Positions 18,834-28,095 of a stretch of 64,000 nt of DNA are shown here, piece by piece. The position numbers and the translations under genes were made by a program. The stretch covers positions 1-64,000 of the forward strand of contig NZ_JANKZG010000002.1 in NCBI RefSeq assembly GCF_027568475.1. Reading direction: 5' to 3'. Within the stretch, counting starts at the first letter, position 1; the number at the start of each line of letters is the position of its first letter. The stretch comes from Acinetobacter sp. HY1485 (GTDB lineage Bacteria; Pseudomonadota; Gammaproteobacteria; Pseudomonadales; Moraxellaceae). The notes beneath the pieces are model-generated. The model did not search any database. It saw only the letters and a program-made list of their open reading frames with translations, and was not told the DNA's origin.

Positions 18834-18868
18834 GGATATATTTAAATAAACATAAGTGAGGAATTTTG

Positions 18869-19183
18869 ATGAATAACTTAATAAAAATAATGTTACTCGG
18901 TGGAATGGGTGTTTTAACGGCTTGTTCGAGTATGCCAAATAAACCACCACATGATGGTAAACCACCAATGTCGCACAAAGATCGTGCTGAACGCAAAGCG
19001 ATGATGGAGCAATTTAACCAAGCATGTAAGGGACAACCTGAAGGACAAACGCTACAACTGAGCGTGGGTGATAAAGTGATTCAAGGTACATGTGAGCTTC
19101 ACTTTAAACCAAATAAGCCACCAAAAGGTATGGCACCACAACCACCGAAAGATGTACCGCCACCTCCTGCTGTAAATCCTTAG
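18869..19183 (+). CDS. Small proline-rich lipoprotein of unknown function
   Basis: A 104-residue lipoprotein with lipobox LTAC at 16-19. The mature part begins with a Pro/Lys-rich stretch, has a charged helix (HKDRAERKAMMEQFNQ), two cysteines (C53 and C75) that could form a disulfide, and ends in repeated Pro-Pro. I do not recognise a family. The ATG at 18869 is chosen over the TTG three bases upstream, since GAGG precedes it by eight bases. It is divergent from baeSR and followed by its own terminator. The gene arrangement suggests an envelope-stress role, which is inference. Confidence 0.75.
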   Translation: MNNLIKIMLLGGMGVLTACSSMPNKPPHDGKPPMSHKDRAERKAMMEQFNQACKGQPEGQTLQLSVGDKVIQGTCELHFKPNKPPKGMAPQPPKDVPPPPAVNP

Positions 19184-19186
19184 TAT

Positions 19187-19213
19187 AAAACCCCACATTG
19201 TTGGGGTTTTCTT
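19187..19213 (+). terminator. Terminator of the lipoprotein gene
   Basis: AAAACCCCA/TGGGGTTTT perfect stem (19187-19195 and 19202-19210) followed by CTTTT. Confidence 0.8.
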
Positions 19214-19246
19214 TTATATTATGGTTTTATTTGCTTGGAGTCAGTC

Positions 19247-19729
19247 ATGCAATCTCCCAAAAAAAGACCAAGTTTTGAAACCGTACTTGATAAAATTGGT
19301 AACATTGCTGTAGAAGGCTTTCATTATTTTGCCTTGTTTATTATTGGCTGTATGATTGCGTGGTCTGCAGTGCATACCACCATAGATATTTTTACAGACA
19401 AATCTTATGCCTCTATTGATGATATTTTACTACTCTTCATTTATTTAGAGCTTGGTGCGATGGTGGGAATTTACTTTAAAACCAACCGTATGCCTGTACG
19501 TTTTCTTATTTATATTGCGATTACAGCACTCACACGTTTGCTCATTTCAGTTATTCAGCAAGAGCACCAAGCCGATTGGGGGCTTTTAATTATTACAGGT
19601 GCAATTTTAATTTTAGCCATTTCAATTTTTATTGTGCGCTATGCATCATGGCATTACCCATCAAATGTGGTTGAAAAACACGAAAAACCGAATAGAAAAT
19701 TACAACCTCAAGATGATGAACTTGCATAA
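19247..19729 (+). CDS. PsiE-family membrane protein
   Basis: A 160-residue integral membrane protein with four predicted helices and a polar C-terminal tail. The pattern (a helix starting FHYFALFIIGCMI, DDILLLFIYLELGAMVGIYF, then the RMPVRFLIYIAITALTR block) matches the phosphate-starvation-inducible PsiE family, whose biochemical role is unknown. The ATG at 19247 is preferred to the TTG four codons upstream, because GGAG lies seven bases before it. No Pho box was recognised. It appears to be transcribed alone. Confidence 0.78.
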   Translation: MQSPKKRPSFETVLDKIGNIAVEGFHYFALFIIGCMIAWSAVHTTIDIFTDKSYASIDDILLLFIYLELGAMVGIYFKTNRMPVRFLIYIAITALTRLLISVIQQEHQADWGLLIITGAILILAISIFIVRYASWHYPSNVVEKHEKPNRKLQPQDDELA

Positions 19730-19785
19730 CATATTTACAAATTTAAATTTATAAATATAATAGCAACATATTTAAGGAGATAAAT

Positions 19786-20901
19786 ATGTTGTTTTCATCA
19801 TTAAAACTTGGTGGTTTAACGCTTAAAAACCGTATTGCATTACCCCCACTTACACGTTGCCGTAGTAGCCAACCGGGTAATATTCCAAATCAACGTATGG
19901 TGGAATATTACACGCAACGTGCAAGCGCTGGCTTTATGGTCACAGAAGGCACTCAAATAGAACCGCGTGGACAAGGCTATGCATGGACACCCGGTATTCA
20001 CTCACAAGACCAAATTGAGGGTTGGAAAAAAGTAACGCAAGCCGTGCATCAAGCAGGGGGTACGTTATTTTGTCAGCTTTGGCATGTAGGACGTGTCTCT
20101 CACAACCAATTACAGCCCCAACAACAAGCCCCTATTGCACCTTCTGCACTGCCTGCAACCAATGTACGTGTGTTTATTGAAACAGCCCCTAACGAAGGAA
20201 TACTTACAAGTCCAAGCGAACCACGCGCTTTATCCACAGCAGAAGTTAAAGAAGTTGTTGAGCTTTATCGTCAAGCTGCACACAATGCCAAAGAAGCAGG
20301 TTTTGATGGTGTAGAGCTTCATGCTGCCAATGGTTATCTGATTAATCAGTTCATTTCTGAACATACCAACCAACGTACCGATGAATATGGTGGCTGTTTA
20401 GAAAACCGTTTACGCTTTTTAAAAGAAGTTGTAGAAGCGGTAAGCAGTGCATTTGGTTCACAACGTGTCGGTGTGCGTTTTGCCCCGCTATTTCATAGTA
20501 CAGATGAAGAACGTGTTTATTTAGGTTTAGTTGAGTCAGACCCACATCATACGTACATTACAGCAGCCAAAATGCTCAATGACTTAAATATTGGTTATTT
20601 ATCTATTGCAGAAGCCGATTGGGATAACGCTCCTGATTTACCAATATCGTTTCGTCAAGCGCTACGCGACACATTCAAAGCACCTATTATGTATGCGGGC
20701 AAATACACCTTAGAAAAAGCACAATATGTGATTGAAAATGGTTGGGGCGATCTATTTGGCTTTGGACGTACATTTATTGCCAATCCAGACTTACCACACC
20801 GTTTAGCACATCAACTACCATTGAATGAGGTTGATGCAGGGTCACTATATGGCGGTACAGAAAAAGGCTATACTGACTATCCAACTTATTCAACACCGTA
20901 A
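19786..20901 (+). CDS. Old Yellow Enzyme-family alkene reductase (NemA-like)
   Basis: An FMN- and NADPH-dependent ene-reductase of 371 residues that reduces electrophilic alkenes such as N-ethylmaleimide, and often nitro-compounds. The TIM-barrel motifs are clear: PPLTRCRSS near 20-28, QLWHVGR near 96-102, HAANGYLINQF with the substrate-binding His and Asn, and GFGRTFIANPDL near the end. AAGGAG precedes the ATG by seven bases. A six-base gap leads to an ArsR-type regulator, suggesting local control by reactive electrophiles. Confidence 0.9.
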   Translation: MLFSSLKLGGLTLKNRIALPPLTRCRSSQPGNIPNQRMVEYYTQRASAGFMVTEGTQIEPRGQGYAWTPGIHSQDQIEGWKKVTQAVHQAGGTLFCQLWHVGRVSHNQLQPQQQAPIAPSALPATNVRVFIETAPNEGILTSPSEPRALSTAEVKEVVELYRQAAHNAKEAGFDGVELHAANGYLINQFISEHTNQRTDEYGGCLENRLRFLKEVVEAVSSAFGSQRVGVRFAPLFHSTDEERVYLGLVESDPHHTYITAAKMLNDLNIGYLSIAEADWDNAPDLPISFRQALRDTFKAPIMYAGKYTLEKAQYVIENGWGDLFGFGRTFIANPDLPHRLAHQLPLNEVDAGSLYGGTEKGYTDYPTYSTP

Positions 20902-20907
20902 TCTGTT

Positions 20908-21228
20908 ATGTGTTTTGCTAGCGAAGAACTGTTAAAAATCCTTGCCAACCCAACACGCCGTGCAATTTTGCAATGGTTAAAAGCGCCAAGTATTGCCTTT
21001 GCCAGCCAAACACAATTGTATCCATTTGATCAATACGGCGTGTGTGCAAGTTTAATTCAGCATAAAGCAGGTTTATCGCAACCTGCTACCTCGTTAAGTC
21101 TAAAGATCTTACTTGATGCCAATCTTGTGATTGCCACACGCGTAGGTAAATGGACATACTTCAAACGCAATGAAACGGCACTTCAGCAAAGCCTTGATCT
21201 GTTACAACAAGACATTCAAACGCTTTAA
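20908..21228 (+). CDS. ArsR-type winged-helix regulator
   Basis: A 106-residue DNA-binding protein. The fold is typical: EELLKILANPTRRAILQWL at 6-24, then a recognition region with GLSQPATSLSLKILLDANLV and a wing ATRVGKWTYFK. A Cys at residue 2 and another near 47 (YGVCAS) might sense thiol-reactive compounds, which is inference. It is co-transcribed with the ene-reductase, six bases downstream. Its end overlaps the convergent phospholipase-D gene by four bases. Confidence 0.82.
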   Translation: MCFASEELLKILANPTRRAILQWLKAPSIAFASQTQLYPFDQYGVCASLIQHKAGLSQPATSLSLKILLDANLVIATRVGKWTYFKRNETALQQSLDLLQQDIQTL

Positions 21229-22643
21229 AAAGTTGAAATACCCGACCATTCCATAAAACGATATAACCAATATTTTGATGTAGATTCGTCTGCATATTGG
21301 GCATAGTCCACACTTGTGGTTGTCCACTTGGTATCAAAATACTGCTGTGCATCTACAAATACAGGCTGTACAGCAGTACCCACCACACGTATATCGCTTT
21401 CTAAATTATAGTTTTTTAAATTACGTGCGGTGTAGTTGGCAGAACCTAAAATCATTTCGGCTTGCTGTGCATGACGCTTCATCATCATTTTACTATGACA
21501 CTGCTCACCATGCGTATCGCACCATCGAACGTTAATGCCTGCTTGATGAAACTCAGATGCCACTTGACGGTTAGGTATACCATTTTTTTGATGCCCAAAT
21601 GCATCTTTATTAGGATCAAGTAAAATACGTAACTTCACACCACGTTGATGTGCAGATTTTAATGCTTCAACGATCTGACGCTCAGATAAGTAAAACATCA
21701 CTAAATCAAGCTGATCATTGGCTTGAGCATTGTTAATGGTATTTAATACGGCATTATAAATGGCTTTTTCAGTGAGCAATTGAACTTGAGGTAGCTGTTT
21801 ATCACCATCTTTTTGCCCCACCACAATCATGGGTACATCCCCTTCGGACATTTTTGCCACAGGTTGCTCACTACGCATTACATCTACGGCTGTTGCACCT
21901 TGTACCACCACACCCACGTTATCATGATGCGAACTTCCATCATGCGTATTTTGTGAGGTTACTAATGCTTTCCAACCTTGTGTGGTATCTACCGTGAGTG
22001 TTTTACGATGATTGGCTTTAAAATTAAGTAGGTTTAAATAACTGCGTAAAGTTACTTTTTCTTGCCCAAATGGATTAGTTAGCCAGCCTGCTTGTGGGTT
22101 GTTTTGCACTTGGCAGCACAAATACCAAAATCCAGACCACGCAGGATTAGACGCACGTAATACAGATAAATTGGTTTCCATTAAATCAATGCCTGCACGG
22201 CGTAACTGAATATAATGTTCAGGTACAACGCCACCATAAACAGAATTAATCGGATCTGTCATTACTGTAATTGACATATTTGGATTAATCTTTTTCTTTT
22301 TAATTAACGCTTGTGTAAGCTCTTGCGTCATGGCACGTTGTGGCTGTGTAGATTTTCCTACCTCACTGTTAAATAAAAACATATCTAACACAATCGTGGT
22401 TTGTGCCTCGTTAATCATGCTCAACATTTCATCAAAAATTTGATGTTTTTGCACTGTATCTGCAACAAATTTAACATCGGCATGGCGTAACGGTGTTTCC
22501 ACACTCAGCCCTTCGGGTAAGGGTTTAATAGTTTGATAGACCGCAGAGCTAACATAACTTAAAGCAAACACACCCAAGATAAGCCCAACATACCGACGCT
22601 TAGACCACTTGAGTTTACTTTGAACTCGTTCAAAAATACGCAT
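21225..22643 (-). CDS. Membrane-anchored phospholipase D-like protein
   Basis: A 472-residue protein with an N-terminal signal anchor (about 18-36) that would place the catalytic part in the periplasm. Two PLD repeats are seen. The first HKD motif is complete: H212, K214, D219. The second has H383 and K385 with the GSANYT box (400-405), but the usual aspartate after the lysine is missing and the spacing is three residues longer. PLD-family enzymes hydrolyse or transfer phosphodiester head groups, and cardiolipin synthases share the fold. Substrate is not known. The ribosome-binding site TTAGG lies inside the terminator stem of the upstream receptor gene. Confidence 0.8.
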   Translation of the reverse strand: MRIFERVQSKLKWSKRRYVGLILGVFALSYVSSAVYQTIKPLPEGLSVETPLRHADVKFVADTVQKHQIFDEMLSMINEAQTTIVLDMFLFNSEVGKSTQPQRAMTQELTQALIKKKKINPNMSITVMTDPINSVYGGVVPEHYIQLRRAGIDLMETNLSVLRASNPAWSGFWYLCCQVQNNPQAGWLTNPFGQEKVTLRSYLNLLNFKANHRKTLTVDTTQGWKALVTSQNTHDGSSHHDNVGVVVQGATAVDVMRSEQPVAKMSEGDVPMIVVGQKDGDKQLPQVQLLTEKAIYNAVLNTINNAQANDQLDLVMFYLSERQIVEALKSAHQRGVKLRILLDPNKDAFGHQKNGIPNRQVASEFHQAGINVRWCDTHGEQCHSKMMMKRHAQQAEMILGSANYTARNLKNYNLESDIRVVGTAVQPVFVDAQQYFDTKWTTTSVDYAQYADESTSKYWLYRFMEWSGISTF

Positions 22644-22645
22644 AA

Positions 22646-22678
22646 TAAAAAACCTAACCCGATATGCTCAGGCTAGGT
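22646..22678 (-). terminator. Terminator of the TonB-dependent receptor gene, overlapping the next gene's ribosome-binding site
   Basis: Minus strand: ACCTAGCC pairs with GGGTTAGGT (22678-22671 and 22660-22652) with a one-base bulge, followed by TTTTTT. The 3' arm also contains the TTAGG that would serve the phospholipase-D gene at 22643. Confidence 0.75.
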
Positions 22679-22705
22679 CGAATAGTCACTTTTTTCAAGT
22701 AGATT

Positions 22706-24706
22706 TTAGAAATTAAAATCTACACCTACTGTAAAATTACGTCCAACTTGTGGTACATCAGCCAAGAAGGATTCATGTTGATAAACTTTACTATCTAACA
22801 CATTATTTGCTTTGGTATATAAACGGTAGCCTGTTTTATCATTCAGTTTACCACTATACGCTAAGCCCAAGTTGAGCATGTTATAACCCGACGTATTGGT
22901 TTCATAACTTGCAATTTTATCTTGCTTAAACACATGGTAATACTCTGCATTTGCCGTATAACCATCAGCAAAATTGGCATTAATTCGGGTGCCTAAACGC
23001 CCTGCTGGGACGCGTGGGGCATTCTCACTTTCAATTTTGCCACGTACATAATCACCAAACAGCCCGACGTTATATATAGAAGAAAGTTGATAGCTTATGT
23101 CACTATCTACACCATAAAAACGTGCCTTTGCTTGTTCATAATGCACAGAGCGGAACTCACCCACACGGTCAATGGTATTGGCATAAATAAAGTTATCAAA
23201 CCAATTATGGTACACACTGACATTATATTTCAGTGCATCTTGAGCACCATGAAACCCTAAGCTTACGTTATTTGATTTTTCTTTTGTTAGCTCATCATTT
23301 CCAAACTCAAAGCTTTTAGTTGGTCCATGCAAACCACCATTTGAATAAAGCTCTTGTGCCATAGGTAAACGTTCTTGATGAGATGCATTTAAAGATAACT
23401 TATGATCAGGTACAAATTCCCAAGCTGTTTCGCCTGCTACAGAATATGCTGTACCTTTAAAATCTTTCTGATCTGAATTTACATGCGAATCTTGGTGATC
23501 AATACGGGTTGAAAATTTGGTATTGACCGTACCAAATTGTTTGCCCTGTAAAGCAAATATACTATAGCGTTTAGTATCAGTTGGTGCCATTAAGGCTTCT
23601 TCACCATCAATGGTGAGTTTTTGTCGTGTAAATTGTGTCCCAATTTGTCCACTCCACCCTGCCCACGGGTTGTTTTCTAAAACAATACGTCCATCTGTTC
23701 CTGTACTATTAAAAATAGTGGCAGGTGTATCACCATCCATTTCTTCATGTTCGTACGTGGTATGCGTAGCTTGTACCGTTAATTTATTAAATCCTGCAAA
23801 TGGATCATTTAATTGCGTTTTAAAGTCATAACGCTTTTGTTTAAGATTAATCCAAGAAGAACCACCTGCTTCATCTTCGTCATCCTCATGTTCGGCAGGA
23901 ACAGTTAACATCATGTTTGCATCAGGCTCCCATTCAGATTCCACATCTCCCGGAATACCATAACGATCATGACGATTACTGAACGAAATACCTGTAAAGC
24001 CTCGGTCGTAAATCCAAGATAATCCTGCATTATAATTATCAGATTTGGCGAATGTACTGTCTTCACGACGAGTTTGTTGTTGTAAATCATTTGGTAAGAT
24101 ATAGTCATTTGCACGTCGGGTTAAGCCACCCACTTTAAGTGCTACTTGGCTACCTAAACCAATCGTCGTATCTGCCGAATACAACATATCATCGCTACCT
24201 GTATTGTAGCGTGTACCAATATGCCCCTCAAAACCATCTTTTGGCATTTGGTTTGGAATTTTATTATCCACCACATTTACCAAACCACCCACAGAACCTG
24301 CCCCATACAACAAGGTATCTGCACCTTGAATAAGTTGTATTTCTTGGGCACTGTTTGGGTCTACAGTCACAGCATGGTCAGGCGAAACTGATGATACATC
24401 TAAAACATCGCCTCCATTTTCTGTAATTTTAATACGTGCCCCATCTTGCCCCCGAATAACAGGACGACTCACGCCACCTGTGTACTGCGCAGCATAAACC
24501 CCTGCTTGCCCATTTAATGCGTTTCCAATTGTGGTAGCACCTTCCATCAATTGCTCATGTTCAATTGCTTTATCATTTACATTTAGTAATGTTTTAGGTT
24601 GCGCGTGCAGTTGTATTGTTGCCAACTCAGTTGGTTGGTCTGCCATGGCATGTTGCACTGAAAAAGCAAGTAACGACAAAACAAAAGCTTTGTGATGAAG
24701 GTACAT
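22706..24706 (-). CDS. znuD: ZnuD-like TonB-dependent outer-membrane receptor
   Basis: A 666-residue outer-membrane barrel with a plug. A signal peptide of about 22 residues ends HAMA. The plug domain carries the SRPVIRGQDGARIKI and SPDHAVTVDP blocks typical of the ZnuD zinc/heme receptor family. A His- and acid-rich external loop EHEDDEDE (272-279) could collect zinc. The C-terminus ends in Phe (VDFNF), as barrel proteins do. A 12-base palindrome about 30 bases upstream resembles a Zur box, so repression by zinc is likely. TonB-dependent uptake of another metal cannot be excluded. Confidence 0.82.
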   Translation of the reverse strand: MYLHHKAFVLSLLAFSVQHAMADQPTELATIQLHAQPKTLLNVNDKAIEHEQLMEGATTIGNALNGQAGVYAAQYTGGVSRPVIRGQDGARIKITENGGDVLDVSSVSPDHAVTVDPNSAQEIQLIQGADTLLYGAGSVGGLVNVVDNKIPNQMPKDGFEGHIGTRYNTGSDDMLYSADTTIGLGSQVALKVGGLTRRANDYILPNDLQQQTRREDSTFAKSDNYNAGLSWIYDRGFTGISFSNRHDRYGIPGDVESEWEPDANMMLTVPAEHEDDEDEAGGSSWINLKQKRYDFKTQLNDPFAGFNKLTVQATHTTYEHEEMDGDTPATIFNSTGTDGRIVLENNPWAGWSGQIGTQFTRQKLTIDGEEALMAPTDTKRYSIFALQGKQFGTVNTKFSTRIDHQDSHVNSDQKDFKGTAYSVAGETAWEFVPDHKLSLNASHQERLPMAQELYSNGGLHGPTKSFEFGNDELTKEKSNNVSLGFHGAQDALKYNVSVYHNWFDNFIYANTIDRVGEFRSVHYEQAKARFYGVDSDISYQLSSIYNVGLFGDYVRGKIESENAPRVPAGRLGTRINANFADGYTANAEYYHVFKQDKIASYETNTSGYNMLNLGLAYSGKLNDKTGYRLYTKANNVLDSKVYQHESFLADVPQVGRNFTVGVDFNF

Positions 24707-24732
24707 ATCCGAGTTCCGTTCAAAAGTTTTAC

Positions 24733-24750
24733 GTTATGTTATAACATTGT
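24733..24750. promoter_or_regulatory. Probable Zur box upstream of the ZnuD-like receptor
   Basis: ATGTTATAACAT (24736-24747) is a perfect palindrome in the promoter region of a zinc-receptor gene. It matches the core of the known gammaproteobacterial Zur operator (ATGTTATA and its complement). The site is about 30 bases before the start codon, where a bound repressor would block transcription. Confidence 0.6.
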
Positions 24751-24831
24751 TTTATTTTTACAAGCCAAACCTGTAAAAAACTTCATTATTGCCCCACTAT
24801 GCGTCATTTAAATGACATTTTGATTTAATCC

Positions 24832-24860
24832 TTGAGCGCACAGTATGAAATAGGCATAAT
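24832..24860 (+). promoter_or_regulatory. Probable aspS promoter
   Basis: TTGAGC (24832-24837), a 17-base spacer and CATAAT (24855-24860), about 70 bases before aspS. Confidence 0.5.
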
Positions 24861-24930
24861 TAAAGGCTTTACTACATAAGTCATTCGTGGCTTTATCTCA
24901 CTAAATAATAGAAGTTGGACTTAGTACGCC

Positions 24931-26709
24931 ATGATGCGAACTCATTACTGTGGCTCATTAACAGAAGCCCAAATTGATCAAACAGTTACAATATGCGGTT
25001 GGGTACACCGTCGCCGCGATCATGGCGGTGTCATTTTCCTTGATATGCGTGACCGTGATGGTCTTGTACAGGTAGTGATTGATCCAGACACCCCTGAAGC
25101 ATTTGCAACTGCCGATAAAGCACGCTCTGAATTTGTATTAAAAGTAACAGGTCGTGTACGTCGCCGTTATGAAGGCACAGAAAATGCCAACATGATTAGC
25201 GGACAAATTGAAGTTTTAGGTAAAGATATTGAAGTGCTTGCTGCTTCAGAAACACCACCGTTTCCACTCAATGACGAAACAACAAATATCTCTGAAGACA
25301 TCCGTTTAAAATATCGTTTCTTAGATATTCGTCGTCCAGAAATGTTAGATCGTTTACGTTTTCGCTCTAAAGTAACCAACTTAATTCGTAACTACTTAGA
25401 CGACCACGGTTTCTTAGATGTAGAAACACCAATTTTAACGCGTGCAACACCAGAAGGTGCGCGTGACTATTTAGTACCAAGCCGTGTATCAAATGGTAGC
25501 TTCTACGCATTACCACAATCACCACAGTTGTTTAAACAATTGCTCATGGTGGGTGGTATTGATCGTTACTACCAAATCGCAAAATGTTTCCGTGATGAAG
25601 ATTTGCGTGCAGATCGTCAGCCTGAATTTACACAAATCGACGTTGAAACATCGTTCTTAAATGACGATGAAATCATGGATTTGATGGAAGGCATGACAAC
25701 TAAACTATTTAGCGAATTGCTAAATGTTAAGTTTGATAAGTTCCAACGTATGCCGTATTCAGAAGCAATGCGTGATTATGCGTCAGACAAACCAGACTTA
25801 CGTATTCCACTTAAATTAGTAGACGTTGCAGATTTAATGCAAGGTGTAGAATTTAAAGTATTCTCAGGTCCTGCAAACGATCCTAAAGGACGTATTGCGG
25901 CGTTACGTGTACCAAATGCAAGTTCGCTTACACGTAGTCAAATTGATGAATACACTAAATTTGTGGGCATCTACGGTGCTAAAGGTTTGGCATACATCAA
26001 AGTAAACGAAATCGAAAAAGGGGTTGAAGGTCTTCAATCACCAATCGTTAAGTTTATCGAACCAATTGTAATGCAATTGCTTGAACGCGTTGGCGCACAA
26101 AATGGCGATATCGTATTCTTTGGTGCAGATAAAGCAAAAGTTGTAAATGATGCAATGGGTGCTTTACGCGTGAAGATTGGTCACGATCTTAACCTTGCAA
26201 CATGCGAGTGGGCACCGCTTTGGGTGGTTGACTTCCCAATGTTTGAAGAAACAGACGATGGCAAATGGACATCTGTTCACCATCCATTCACGCTTCCAAA
26301 AAGCAGCGTAGAAGATGTGAAGAACAATCCAGGTGAAGCACTATCTGTTGCTTACGATATGGTACTTAACGGTACTGAGCTTGGTGGTGGTTCACTTCGT
26401 ATCTATACACTTGAAATGCAAAAAGCAATTTTTGAAGCGCTTGGCATTTCTGATGAAGAAGCAGAAGAGAAATTCAGCTTCTTACTTAACGCGCTTAAAT
26501 ACGGTGCACCTCCGCATGGTGGTTTAGCATTTGGTTTAGACCGTTTAATTATGCTCATGACGGGTGCATCATCTATCCGTGATGTGATTGCATTCCCGAA
26601 AACGAAAACAGCTGAATGTCCAATGACACAAGCACCTGCACCAGTTGAAACAACGCAACTGCGTGATTTAGGTATTCGTTTACGTGAACAAGCTAAAAAA
26701 GAAGCTTAA
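24931..26709 (+). CDS. aspS: Aspartyl-tRNA synthetase
   Basis: A class II aminoacyl-tRNA synthetase of 592 residues that charges tRNA-Asp. The N-terminal OB-fold anticodon-binding domain ([22 protein letters not shown]) is followed by the catalytic core with class II motifs 2 ([19 protein letters not shown]) and 3 ([13 protein letters not shown]), and a GAD insertion domain between. There are two adjacent ATG codons; the first is taken, the second also fits. Acinetobacter has a separate amidotransferase pathway for some tRNAs, and whether this enzyme is discriminating cannot be read here. It marks the left border of the outer-core locus. Confidence 0.97.
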   Translation: MMRTHYCGSLTEAQIDQTVTICGWVHRRRDHGGVIFLDMRDRDGLVQVVIDPDTPEAFATADKARSEFVLKVTGRVRRRYEGTENANMISGQIEVLGKDIEVLAASETPPFPLNDETTNISEDIRLKYRFLDIRRPEMLDRLRFRSKVTNLIRNYLDDHGFLDVETPILTRATPEGARDYLVPSRVSNGSFYALPQSPQLFKQLLMVGGIDRYYQIAKCFRDEDLRADRQPEFTQIDVETSFLNDDEIMDLMEGMTTKLFSELLNVKFDKFQRMPYSEAMRDYASDKPDLRIPLKLVDVADLMQGVEFKVFSGPANDPKGRIAALRVPNASSLTRSQIDEYTKFVGIYGAKGLAYIKVNEIEKGVEGLQSPIVKFIEPIVMQLLERVGAQNGDIVFFGADKAKVVNDAMGALRVKIGHDLNLATCEWAPLWVVDFPMFEETDDGKWTSVHHPFTLPKSSVEDVKNNPGEALSVAYDMVLNGTELGGGSLRIYTLEMQKAIFEALGISDEEAEEKFSFLLNALKYGAPPHGGLAFGLDRLIMLMTGASSIRDVIAFPKTKTAECPMTQAPAPVETTQLRDLGIRLREQAKKEA

Positions 26710-26710
26710 T

Positions 26711-26740
26711 TTAAAAACCCTGCTTCGGCAGGGTTTTTCT
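26711..26740. terminator. Bidirectional terminator between aspS and the glycosyltransferase gene
   Basis: CCCTGC TTCG GCAGGG: a six-base stem closed by a stable UUCG tetraloop, with T-runs on both strands. It ends aspS and the convergent gene at 26741. Confidence 0.88.
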
Positions 26741-27760
26741 TTATAAATGTTCTAATATCTTTTCTAAATTTTTAAAATAGTTTTCTCTATATAAGTAAGC
26801 GATCGATTCTTTGATTTTATCTGCGTTATAAAAGTTTTTTGGGTTGGCAACAAATTGCTGCATTTTATTTGCAAGCACCTCTACATCACCTACTTCAAAC
26901 AAACTGCCATTAACGCTCTCTGTAATAATATCTTTAGGTCCGAATTTACAATCAGAAGCTAAACATGGAATACCATAAGAAATCGCTTCACCTAACACCA
27001 AAGGCAAACCTTCATATTGAGAAGGTAATATTAAACAACTTGCCTCTGTAATGGCTTGCCAAGGTTTATCAAACCAACCTAAAAATTTTACTTTCTCTTG
27101 TAGTCCAAACTGTTGTACGGCTTGTTCAAGCTCAGTGCGGTCTTGCCCATCACCATAAAATTCAAAGGTAAAATTGAGCTTCTTAATTTTTTTAATTGCA
27201 TGCAAAATATCCATACAGCGTTTTTGCTGATAACAAAATAAACGCCCAACATAAATAAATTTTATTTTTTCAGTTGTTCTTTTTAGTTCTTGTTGCTGTT
27301 CAATTGGGTTATAAATTAATGAGATTTTCTCTTGAGAAATGCCCAAATCATGTAATGAATGCTCAATACCTGTGCAAATAGCAAAATAATGGTCAGCATA
27401 ATAAATGTTTTCTAAAAATACAGGCTTTTGCGCATGATAATAACTATACGACATATGATCCCAAAAAATAATGCTCGCTTGCTTATACTCTTTAAGTACT
27501 TTTAGATAAAAATAATTAGGCGTTAGAATTAAGTTAGGTTGATACTGTTCCAAACTTTGCTTTAGAACATCCTCTAAAATGAGTTCTGCTGATACATACT
27601 CAAAATGAGTATCACACAACCACTCTTCATTTAAACAATGATTTAAAAGTAAAATTTTAATTTTATAATTATCAGTAAAATAATCATAAAAATCTCTTAT
27701 AACTTTTTCTGTGCCACCATGGCCACTCAGTCCATCGGCAATAATTAATATTTTTTTCAT
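26741..27760 (-). CDS. GT4-family glycosyltransferase, outer-core LOS assembly
   Basis: A 339-residue GT-B-fold retaining glycosyltransferase. The N-terminal half begins LIIADGLSGHGGTEKVI, with the Gly-rich acceptor loop. The C-terminal nucleotide-sugar domain has FIYVGRL, GDGQDRTELE and the EGLPLVLGEA block (the EX7E motif), seen near residues 240-262. GT4 enzymes of this kind add hexoses to the LPS or LOS core; the sugar and acceptor cannot be told. It is the first gene after aspS and faces it convergently. Its own promoter region is shared with the divergent gene at 27875. Confidence 0.85.
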   Translation of the reverse strand: MKKILIIADGLSGHGGTEKVIRDFYDYFTDNYKIKILLLNHCLNEEWLCDTHFEYVSAELILEDVLKQSLEQYQPNLILTPNYFYLKVLKEYKQASIIFWDHMSYSYYHAQKPVFLENIYYADHYFAICTGIEHSLHDLGISQEKISLIYNPIEQQQELKRTTEKIKFIYVGRLFCYQQKRCMDILHAIKKIKKLNFTFEFYGDGQDRTELEQAVQQFGLQEKVKFLGWFDKPWQAITEASCLILPSQYEGLPLVLGEAISYGIPCLASDCKFGPKDIITESVNGSLFEVGDVEVLANKMQQFVANPKNFYNADKIKESIAYLYRENYFKNLEKILEHL

Positions 27761-27814
27761 TTATTTTCTCTTTTCTTTTAATTATATGCTTCTAAACTGA
27801 ATTTAAATTAACTT

Positions 27815-27844
27815 TTGTCTTAGACTTTGTAACTATGGCATAAT
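27815..27844 (+). promoter_or_regulatory. Candidate promoter for the small membrane protein and acyltransferase genes
   Basis: TTGTCT (27815-27820), an 18-base spacer and CATAAT (27839-27844), 30 bases before the start at 27875. Confidence 0.4.
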
Positions 27845-27874
27845 AAAGCCCTAAAATAGCAAAGGTACCGTAAC

Positions 27875-28093
27875 ATGGCTATGCGTCCAGAAGTACGTCG
27901 TCGTTCATTTGTTGTGATTGGTTTCTCTTTAGTTCAATGGGGAATTATGAACTATATTCTCCATAATGAAATGTTTAATATTACAACATACCAGCGTATT
28001 TTATATTTTTGTGTAAGTAGTTTGTCTGCGGCTTTACTCATCTTTTTAGCACTCATTTATATGGTTTTAAAAGGTAACGCTGATAGTCGCTAA
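27875..28093 (+). CDS. Small two-helix membrane protein of unknown function
   Basis: A 72-residue protein with a basic N-terminus (RPEVRRRS) and two predicted membrane helices (about 11-29 and 42-64). No known domain is recognised. AAAGG lies nine bases before the ATG, so the small gene is probably real. Its stop is two bases before the start of the acyltransferase gene, so the two are surely co-transcribed and may work together in the inner membrane; that link is inference. Confidence 0.72.
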   Translation: MAMRPEVRRRSFVVIGFSLVQWGIMNYILHNEMFNITTYQRILYFCVSSLSAALLIFLALIYMVLKGNADSR

Positions 28094-28095
28094 TT

